Source: Scylla paramamosain (Eukaryota; Arthropoda; Malacostraca; Decapoda; Portunidae). Taken from it: a stretch of DNA of 64,000 nucleotides. Positions within the stretch are counted from its first letter, which is position 1. The number at the start of each line of letters is the position of its first letter. The notes beneath the pieces are model-generated. The model was not told the origin of the DNA. It searched no databases and saw only the letters and a list, made by a program, of their open reading frames with translations. The stretch covers positions 20,563,253 to 20,627,252 of the forward strand of contig NC_087151.1 of the NCBI RefSeq assembly GCF_035594125.1. The letters are read 5' to 3'. Of this stretch, positions 52,020-64,000 are shown piece after piece. The position numbers and the translations under genes are program-made.

Positions 52020-52565
52020 TAGAGTCTGGCAAAAAGCTGTTCTTCTAAATCTATTAACAGTGGTGTTCTTCAGGATACTTTCCTGTCACCCACTCTCTTC
52101 TTATTATTCATCAATGACCTTCTAGACCAAACTTCTTGTCCTATTCACTTCTACGCTGATGATAACACCCTGCACTTTTCCATGTCTTTTCATAGACTTC
52201 AGAAGTAAACATTTCATGCAGGGAAGCCAGAGAACGCCTGACTTCTGATCTTTCTAAAATTTCTGATTGGGGCAGAGCAAATTTGGTATTGTTCCGTGCC
52301 TCAAAAACCCAGTTCCTCCATTTATGAACTTGACACAACCTTCCAGACAACTATCCCCTCTTCCTCAATGACACTCAACTGTTCCCCTTTTCTACACTGA
52401 GCATCCTCGGTCTGTCCTTTACTTATAATCTGAAGTGGAAACCTCATACCTCATATCTAGCTAAAACAGCTTCTATAAAGTTAGGCGTTCTGAGATGTCT
52501 CCGCCAATTTTTCTAAGCACCCCCCCCTGCTGCTAACTCTGTACAAGGGCCTTATCCGTCCATGT

Positions 52566-52841
52566 ATGAAGTATGGTTCACATGTCTGGGAGGGTTCCAC
52601 TCATACTGCTCTTCTAGACAGGGTGGAATCAAAAGCTTTTCGTCTCATCACATCCTCTTCTCTAGCTGATTGTCTTCATCCTCTCTCTCATCGCTGCAAT
52701 GTTGCATCTCTAACTATCTTCTACCGGTATTTTCATGCTAACTGCTCTTCTGATCTAGCTAACTGCGGTCCTCCCCTCCTCCCGCGGCCTCACTGCACAA
52801 GACTTTCTTCTTTCTCCCACCCCAATTCTGTCCATCTCTAA
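52566..52841 (+). pseudogene. LINE C-terminal domain fragment (R3)
   Basis: Mirror of 16878-17237, with TALLDRVESKAFRLI and SHRCNVASLTIFYRYFHA. The frame changes at 52841 into the last part of the domain. Confidence 0.83.
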
Positions 52842-53131
52842 TGCAAGAGTTAAACAGCATTCTCAGTCATTCATCCCTTTCTCTGGTAAATTCTGGAACT
52901 CCCTGCCTGCTTCTGCATTTCGATCTTCCTATGACGAATTCCTTCAAGGATGAGGTTGAAGACACTTATCCTTCAGTTTTTGACTACTGCTCTGGACCCT
53001 TTTCTGGGACTGGCATCTCAGTGGGCTTTTTTTTTTTTTTTTTTTTTTTTTATTGGATTTTTGTTGCCCTCGGCCAGTGTCTCTCCTACATGAAAAAAAA
53101 AAAAATAAATAAAATTAAAAATAAAAATACA

Positions 53132-55247
53132 GGTTTCTTTGTATGCATTTTGGCGTTTTGGTACTTAACATTGTGAAAGTCTCATAATACCCGTTTTTTG
53201 GTAATGGTGTTCTGTTTCTCAATTTAGAGTACTATTCACGTGCTTTAGCGTTTTCATACCTAGGAACTTCAAAAACACTCATAATACACTTTTGTGATTA
53301 TATCGTTTCGTTTTCCTGTATTGGCTAATTTCCACGTCTTTTGTCGTTTTGGTACGAAATTTCGTTTGCTTTGTATGCAATTTGGCGTTTTGGTACCTAA
53401 CATTCATAATACAGGTTATTGGTATTGTAGTTCTGTTTCTTCATATAGATTTCTTTTTTGTCGTTTTGGTGCCTAACACGGTAAATAAGACTCATAGAAT
53501 GCATATTTTTGTTAATTACATTCTGTTACTAAACATAAAGTAATATTAACATGTTTTAGCGTTTCAGCACCAGTGAACCTTAAAAACACTTGTCAAATAA
53601 GTTTGTAATACTATTATTGTATCTACATATTAGCATATTTCCATGTGTTTTGGCGTTTTGATAAACTCAAACAGACTCAAAACATCCGTTTTTTGTAATG
53701 TTCTTTTTCACCAGGAAGTGTATTTTTGCTTCCATTTTAGTGTTTTGGTATGTTACAAGCTTAATAACCGTCAAAATACACGATTTTGGTAATATTCTTT
53801 AATTTTCTTATATCGGGTGTTTTCCATGCTTTTTAGTGTTTTCGTGGCTGATATGCTCAAAAACACGCAAATGACATGTTTCTGGACCTGTCATCTCATT
53901 ATTGTATATAGAGTGTTTTGCTTGCATTTTGGGGTTTTGTTACCTAACAAGCTCAAAAATCACTAAAAATACATTTAAAATGAAGCTGTTCGATTTCTCC
54001 ATAAATGAGTCTTATGTTTTGAATGCGTTTTAGCGTTTCGGCATGTAAACAGTTGAAAACCATCAAAACCCACGTTTTTCGGTAATGTTATTTTATTTTC
54101 AAATATAGTGTGCTTTACATGCATTTTGACGTTTTAGTACCTAGCAAATTCAAAAACATTTATAATACATATTTTTGGTAAAGTAGTTCAGGTTCTTCAT
54201 ATAGATTTCTTTTTTATGCATTTTGGCGTTTTGGTATCTAACATGGTGAATAAGACTCATAAATACACGTTTTTTGGTAATTTTAATCTCTCTTCCAATA
54301 TAGAGTACTATTCACGTGTTTTAGCGTTCTGATACATAAGAACATCATAAACAATGATAACACACTTTTGTGATTATATAATTTAATTTCCATACATTGG
54401 CTACTTTGCATGTGTTTCCGCATTTTGGTACCTGAGAAACTGAAAAATACTTAAAGCACACGTTTTTGGAAATATTTCTCTGTTTCTTCAAAAAGGGTTA
54501 CTTGTATGCATTTTGGCATTTTGGTATTTAACATGGTGAATCACATTCATAATACACATTTTTGATAAAGATATTGTTTCTAAAATACAGAGTAATATTC
54601 ATGTGTTTTAGTGTTTCAGCAATTAAGAACCTTAAAAACACACATCGGAGACATTTGTGGTAATAACGTTTAGTTTCCTTATACTGTCTACTTTGCATTT
54701 ATTTTGACGTGTTGTTACCTAATAAAATAAAATAAAAATAACTCAAAACACATGTTTTAGGTAATGTCGTTTTGTTTCTTCAGAAAGGGTGTTTGGGTAC
54801 GTAAAAAGCTCAAAAACACTCGAAAATATATATATTTTTATAAAGTGTTTTCGTTTCTCTTTAAAGATGTTGTGCTTGCGTTTTAGCGTTTTGATACCTC
54901 AAAAACCCCGTTTTTGGTAAAGTTGTTTTCATTTCCAATATAGTGTGCTCTGCATGCACTTTGATAATGTAGTTTTGTTCTTTCACATAGGTCTCTTTAT
55001 ATGCATTTTAGCGTTTTGGTACTTAAAATGGTGAATAAGACTCATAGTAAACGTTTTTGGTAATGTTGGTCTGTTTCTCAGTATAATTTACTATTAACGT
55101 GTTTTAGCTTTCTGATACCTTAGGGCATCAAAAACAGTCATATTACAAGTTTGTGATGGATATCTTTTTTTCTTTATATAGGCTACTTTGTACGTTTTTT
55201 TTTTTTTTTGTGCGTTTTGGTAGCTAAGAAACTTAAAAACACGTTTT
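53132..55247 (+). repeat. Satellite array, plus orientation
   Basis: Mirror of 14544-16670. The gattatatcgtttcg monomer type recurs near 53290, 54365 and 55150. The stretch 54560-55240 is the right-arm homologue of the donor segment 14542-15233. I count roughly 4% differences from it. Confidence 0.9.
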
Positions 55248-55394
55248 TATGTAGGGACACAGGCCAAGGGCAACAAAAATCCCCCACCAACAAAAAAATA
55301 AACACAAAATAAATAAAAAAAATAAATAAATAACCCGCTGAGACAATGGTCCTTGAATAGGTTCCGAAGCGGCAGTCAAAAATGCATAAGTGTC

Positions 55395-55784
55395 TTAAAT
55401 GATAAGTGTCTTGAAGGAATTAAATTTATAGGAAGGTGGAAACACATAATCAGGCATGGAGCTCCAAACTTTACCAGAAAAAGGAATTAATGATAGAGAA
55501 TACTGGTGAACTCTTGCATTAGAGAGGTGGACAGAATAGGGGTGAGAGAAAGAAGAAAGTCTTGTGCAGAGAAGCCGCAGGCGGAGGGGAGGCATGTAGT
55601 TAGCAAGATCAGAAGAGCAGTTAGCATGAAAATAGCGGTAGAGGGTAGCTAAAGATTTAACATTGCGTCGGTGAGAAGGAAGCTGATGCCAATCAGCTAC
55701 GAATACGAAAAGATACGAAAATCTTTTGATTCCACTCTGTCTAAAATAGCCGTATGAGTGGAATCCCCCAAACATGTGAGGCAT
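55395..55784 (-). pseudogene. LINE C-terminal domain fragment (R2)
   Basis: Mirror of 13997-14398, with SHRRNVKSLATLYRYFHAN and CSSDLANYMPP. Its N-terminal third is shifted out of frame relative to the left-arm copy. Confidence 0.82.
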
Positions 55785-56102
55785 ATTCCATGCATGGACG
55801 GACCTTGTATAGGCTTAGCAGCTGGGGGGATGAGAAAAATTGTCGTAGAAGTCTCAGAACACCTAACTTCAAAGAAGCGTTTTTAGCTGGATATGAGTTT
55901 TGAAGTTTCTAGTTTAGGTTATAAAAAAAAAAAAAAAAAAACATATGTTCAGTGTAGAAGAGATGAACAATTGATTGTCTTTATACAAGAGAGGATAGTT
56001 GTCTGGAAGGTTGTGTTGAGTTGATTGGTGGAGGAATTGAGTTTTTAAGGCATTAAACAGTTAATGCAAACAATTAATCAGAAATTTTAGAGAGATCGAA
56101 AG

Positions 56103-56486
56103 TTAGGCATCCTTGCGTGAACTGTTTACTTCCAGAAGCGTTGAACGTCTATAGAAAGAAGTGGAAAAATGCAGGGTGGTATCATCAGCGTTGGATTGGA
56201 TAGGATAATATGTTTGGTTTAGAAGATCGTTAATGAGTAATGGGATGACAGTGGGTGACAGGACAGTACACTTAGGAACACCTCTGTTAATAGATTTAGA
56301 AGAACAGTGACCGTCTACCACAGGAGCAATAGAACGGTCAGAAAGGAAACTTGTGATGAAGATACAGAGAGAAGAATAGAAGCTGTAGGTGGGTAGTTTG
56401 AAAATCAAAGTTTTAGGCCAGACTCTATTAAAAAAAGAAAATAATATGTATAAGGCAACAGCAAAAGTTTTACCAAAATCTCTCAA
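56103..56486 (-). pseudogene. LINE reverse transcriptase fragment (R2)
   Basis: Mirror of 13302-13685 and nearly identical. It carries FNRVWPK, NRGVPKCTVLSPT and SNADDTTLHFS. The shared NADD and GVPK changes predate the inverted duplication. Confidence 0.85.
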
Positions 56487-56857
56487 AGAGGATGACCAAG
56501 ATTCAATAAAGAAAGCCAGATCACCAGTAGAGCGGCCTTGACGGAACCCAAACTGGCGATTAGATAGAAGTTTGTCAAGTGATATATGTTTAATAATCTT
56601 CCTGTTGAAGGTAGATTAAAAAACTTTAGATAGGTAGGAAATTAAAGCAATAGGACGGTAGTTTGAGGGATTAGAATGCCCACCATTTTTAGGAAAAGGC
56701 TGAATGTAGGTAAACTTCCAGCAAGAAGGAAAGATAGATATTGAGAGGCAGAGTTGAAAGAGTTTCACTAGGCAAGGTGCCAGCACAGAGACACGGTTTC
56801 GTAGAAGAAGAGGGACCCCATCATGTTCATAAGCCTTCCGAGGTTTTAGGCCATACA

Positions 56858-59849
<2,992 letters not shown>

Positions 59850-62800
59850 ACGTTATAAGCAAAAAAAATAGTCAAAAGCCACGTTTTTTAGTAATGTTTT
59901 CTTTTCCGAAATAATGTGCTTTAAATGTTGTTTGGAGTTTTCGTATCTAACAAGATAAAGAAAAAAAAATTCAAAATACACTTTTTTAATGTTCTTTTTT
60001 CCATAATAGGTGTTTTACATGCGTTTTACCGTTTTGGTACTTAGGAAGCTGAAAAAAGAGCCATGTTTTTAGTGATTTTATTTTCCGAAATAGTGTGCTT
60101 TGCATGATACAGGTTTTTGAAAATATAGTTTTCTTTTTTAATAAACGGTTCTTTGTATGTGTATTGGCGTTTTGGTACCTAACATGGTAAATAAGACAAT
60201 ACATGTTTTTTTTTTTTTTTTTTTTTTTCAATATAGGGTACTATTCAAGTGTTTTAGCATTCTAATGGTAAGAACATCAAAAACACTCATTATTTACGTT
60301 TTTGATTATATCGTTTCGTTTCCCTCTTTCGGGTACTTTACATGTGTTTTGGGGTTTAGTAGCTAATAAATAACACTTTAAACACACGTTTTTAGAAATG
60401 TTGTTCTCTATCTCTAGAAAAGGTTCTTTTTATGTATTTTGGTGTTTTGATACTTAACATGATGGAACACACTCATAATACACGTCTTTCGTAATGATTT
60501 TTTTTTTCTTTTTAAGATAGATAAATATTCATATGTTTTAGAGATTCAGCACATATGAACCTTAAAAAAAGCACTAATAAGACACGTTTCCGGTAATATT
60601 TTTTAGTTTCCCCATACTAGCATATGTTTAGGCGTTTTGTCACCTAATGAACTGAAAAAAAGAACACTAAAACACACGTTTCTGGTAATGTTATATTCCT
60701 CTTGAAAGAGTGTTTTGTATGCATTTTTAGAATTTTGGTACGTAAGAAGCTCAAAAACACAAAACTCATGATTTTAGTAATATTGATTACAGGGTTCCTA
60801 TATTGGATGTTTTCCATGATTTTTAGCAATTTTGTGCTCTATATGCTCAAAAACACGCAAATGACACGTTTTTGGTAAAAGCGTTTAATTACCCTATATA
60901 GGGTGCTTTTTCTTACATTTTGGCGTTCTGGTACCTAACAAGCTCAAAAACACTCAAAATACACTTTTTTTCAAGAATTTGTTTTGTTTTATACAGGCTA
61001 CGTTGCATGTGTTTGGTAATTTGGTACCTAACAAACTCAAAAATACTTAAAACACACGTTTTTTTTAAATGTTCTTTCTCCAGAAACTGTTATATGGCGT
61101 TTTGGTATTTAACAAGGCTAATGGCACTCACAATACACGTTTTTTGGTAATGAAGTTACGTTGCCTCAATATAGAGTAATATTCATATGCTTTAGCGTTT
61201 CACCTCATAAGAACCTTAAACACTCATAAGACATGTTTGTGGTAATATCGATTAGTTTCCCCGTATAGGCTACTTTGCACCTAAAACGCACGTTTTAATA
61301 ATGCTTTTCTGCTTCTACAGAACGAGTTTTAGAGCTTTTCAGAGTTTTGTTATGTAAGATAAGATGTTATGTAAGATGATGAAAACACTCAAACGACACG
61401 ATTTTTGTAATGTTGTTTAGATTTCTCATAAAGGTAGTTTTCCATGCTTTTTACCGTTTGAGTGACTAATATGATGAAAAACACGCAAAAGAAACGTTTC
61501 TTGTATTGTCGTTTCATTAACCTATATAGGGTGTTTTGCATGCATTTTGGCGTTTTGGTATCTAACAAGCTAAAAAATACTCAAAATACATTTTTTGATG
61601 ATGTTCTTTTTCATTCTTAGTAACGGGTGTTTTGAATATGTTTTAACGTTTTGGTACGTAAAAGCACTCAAAAGCCGCGTTTTTGGAAATGTTTTTTTTT
61701 TTCCATATATAGTGTGCTTTGCATGCATTTTGACGTTTTGGTACCTAACAAGTTCAGAAACAGGATTTTGGTAATAGAGTTATCTTTTTCCAAATAAGTT
61801 TTTTTTTTTTGTATGCATTTTGGCGTTTTGATGTCTAACGGGGTGAGAAAGACTCACAATATACATTTTTTTTTTTCTGTAATATTGTTGTCTCTGAATA
61901 TAGAGTACTATTCACGTGTTTTAGCATTCTGATACCTAAGAACATCTAAAACTCTCATAATACATGTTTGTGATTTTTATCGTTTCGTTTTCCTATATTG
62001 GCTAATTTCCATGTGTTTTGGCATTTTGGTACCTAGCATACTGCAAAAAAAAAAAAAAAAAAAAAAGCTTTTCTGTTTCTTTAGATAGGGTTCTTTGTAT
62101 GTATTTTGATGTTTTGGTACCTTATATGGTGAATCACACTTATAATACACGTTTTTGGTGATGATGTTCTTTTCTCAATATTACTAATAATTAATATTAA
62201 TTAAAATTAATAATATTAATATGTTTTGGCGCTTCAGCCCCTCAGAATCTTTAAACACTCATAAGGTATGTTTGTGGTGATATATTTTATTTTCCCTATA
62301 TTGGCTACTTTTGATGTGTTTTAGAGTTTTGGTACCTAATAAACTAAAAAAAAAAAAAGTGCTCAAAACACACTTTTTGGCAATGTTTTTCTCTTGCTCC
62401 AGAAAAGGTGTTTTGTATACTTTTTAGAGTTTGGGTAGATTAGAAGCTGAAAAACACTAATAAGACACGATTTTGGTAATACCACTTTTTTTTCCTTTAT
62501 AGGATTTTTTTCCATGCTTTCCAACGTTTTGGTTCCTAATATACTAAAAAACGCGCAAATGACACATTTCTGATTATGTTATAGCATTGTCCCATATAAA
62601 GTGCTTTGTATGCATTTTGACATTTTATAACCTAAAAAGCTAAAAAATACTCAAAAGACACTATTTTCAAATAATTTATGTTTCTACATGAAAGGTGATT
62701 TGCATGCGTTTTAGTGTTTTAGTACGTAAATTGAAAACAGTCAAAAGCTCCGTTTTTGGTAATGTTGTTTTATTTTCCAATATAGTGTACTTTGTATGCA

Positions 62801-63427
62801 GTTTCACGTTTTGGTACCTCACAAGTTTAAAAAGTCATAATACAGGATTTTAGTAATGTAGTTGTTTCTTCATATATTGTCATTTTATATATTTTAGCGT
62901 TTTGTTAATGATGTTCTGTTTTTCAATATAAAGCTATATTAATTTGTTTTAGCGTTAAGCACTTAAGAATCTAAAAACACTTATAAGACACGTTTGTCTT
63001 AATATCATTTAATTTCCAAATAATGACTACTTTTTTTATTACCTAATAAACTGCAAAATGCTCAAACCACACGTTTTTGGTATTGTTGATCTGTTGCTTC
63101 ATAAAGGGTGTTTCATATGCATTTTAGAGATTTGGTTTGTTAGAAGCTCAGAAACATTAAAGTGACACGATTTTTGTAATATTGTTTAACCTTCTTAAAT
63201 AGGTTTTTTTTTTCCGATGTTTATTTATTTATTTATTTATTTTTATAGTTTTGTGCGTAATATGCTCAATAACACGCAAATGACACGTTTCTGGTATGTT
63301 GTTTCATTACCCAATATAGGGTGCTAAGAATGCCTTTTGATGTTTTGATATCTAACACGCTCAAAAACACTTAAAATACATATTTTGGATGTTGTTCTGT
63401 TTTTTTTCTATTAAGCGGTGTTTTGCA
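59850..63427 (+). repeat. Satellite array outside the palindrome, plus orientation
   Basis: Seamless continuation of the array beyond the right arm. Locally counted spacings between cgtttt-type boxes are 96, 87, 90, 101 and 97 bp (61551-62022). The cgcaaatgacac-type monomer recurs near 60850, 61480, 62552 and 63270, with spacings of 630, 1072 and 718 bp. No gene is present. Confidence 0.9.
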
Positions 63428-64000
63428 TGCGAGGCTGTTGTCTTTAACGTTCGAGAATAGAGTGTAAAAAAGGTGTCTGCTCTAACCTCTTAAACTACTG
63501 CACTATTGCTTTAATTTCCTGCCCCTCTGAAGTTTTGAATATATCCTGAATAGAAAGATTCTTAAACATCTATCATTTCACGACCGTACATGTGATCGCC
63601 AGTATGGGTTCAGTCATGGCCGGTCTACTGGCCATCCTTACTGAGTCTTGGTCATCTTCTTTTAAGGATTTTGTGAAACTTTCGCTGTTGCCTAAGAAAT
63701 ATCAAAAAGGTTTTGACAGAATATGGCACGATCTTTAATTTCCAAACTACCTTCCTACCTACTTACCTTCTATCCTTTTCTCTGTAATTTCACTTCAAAT
63801 GTCCTTTCTGTCCGTTTTATTGTTGCTGTTGTAGGCGGAGACTATTCTTCTCCTAAGTCTACGTATTAACAGTGGTGTTCCTATTATTCATTAATGATCT
63901 AACACAAAATTCTTGTCCTATCCACTTCTATGCTGATACCACTATGCACTTTCCTACGTCTTTTCGTAAACGTCCAACCCTTTAGAAACTAAACAGCTCA
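63428..64000 (+). mobile_element. LINE reverse transcriptase fragment, cut by the window end
   Basis: The same Jockey-like family enters mid-RT. Sequence equivalent to the YRPIALIS block lies near 63500, QYGFRQGRSTG near 63600, the damaged motif A near 63700 and the SGVPQ block near 63865. The catalytic box near 63930 reads YADTT, one aspartate codon short. Frequent stops and indels make it the most decayed copy. The element may continue past 64000. Confidence 0.85.

Larger units (their letters stand above)
50451..53131 (+). mobile_element. Jockey-like LINE copy R3
   Basis: Mirror copy of 16671-19360. 5'-truncated, with the same two internal RT deletions. It ends with a poly-A/TAAA tail (53092-53131) after ggccagtgtctctcctacat. 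aggtttc on both sides may be its target-site duplication. Confidence 0.92.
55248..56852 (-). mobile_element. Jockey-like LINE copy R2, cut off at a deletion
   Basis: Mirror of the 3' 1.6 kb of 11812-14543. It runs from the 3' end (gtagggacacaggccaaggg) to ggccta at 56847-56852, equivalent to about 12937 on the left arm. The rest of the element and 1 kb of satellite are missing, and a satellite/(TA)n palindrome follows. Confidence 0.9.

Overview
This 64 kb window is eukaryotic and almost entirely repetitive. I find no intact host gene, tRNA, rRNA or CRISPR array. The sequence is AT-rich and full of long (TA)n, (TAA)n and TAAA tracts. It carries Jockey-like LINEs, a Penelope-like element and a virus-like gene remnant. 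From memory, the LINE protein resembles a family very common in decapod crustaceans, especially swimming crabs such as Portunus. I therefore suggest a crab or shrimp, but this is recall and not a search result.

Layout: (1) 1-1139 holds a broken minus-strand gene of a type I associate with Polinton/Maverick virus-like elements. (2) 1200-2405 is a GC-rich block of short direct repeats and a tandem duplication. (3) From 2406 to 63427 the background is one diverged satellite family. Its monomer is about 95 bp (spacings of 87-101 bp where counted), and it is interrupted by LINE copies. (4) A first LINE (4416-6912) and a (TAA)n/(GAA)n plus non-satellite junction (7582-8166) precede the main structure.

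The main structure is a giant inverted repeat. The left arm (8167-34669, 26.5 kb) and right arm (36200-59849, 23.6 kb) are mirror images. Paired coordinates sum to about 68016 at the outer ends and about 70869 at the centre. Each arm carries the same three LINE insertions, the same microsatellites and the same local satellite inversion, so the LINEs predate the inverted duplication. In one 690 bp stretch I estimate about 4% divergence between arms. The 1.5 kb spacer holds a 5'-truncated, internally deleted Penelope-like element.

Two events distinguish the arms. The left arm gained about 0.9 kb at 22018-22923, made of a near-identical copy of 14542-15233 plus a duplication of its own target. 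The right arm lost about 2.2 kb and carries there a 490 bp (TA)n tract inside a 666 bp palindrome (56858-57523).

The satellite has two higher-order regimes. A period of roughly 480 bp (five monomers) lies near the centre, and a longer, variable period of about 1 kb lies in the outer parts. The window ends inside another LINE reverse-transcriptase fragment (63428-64000). Nothing here looks like a working gene system. The interest lies in how the satellite, palindrome and retroelements were assembled.
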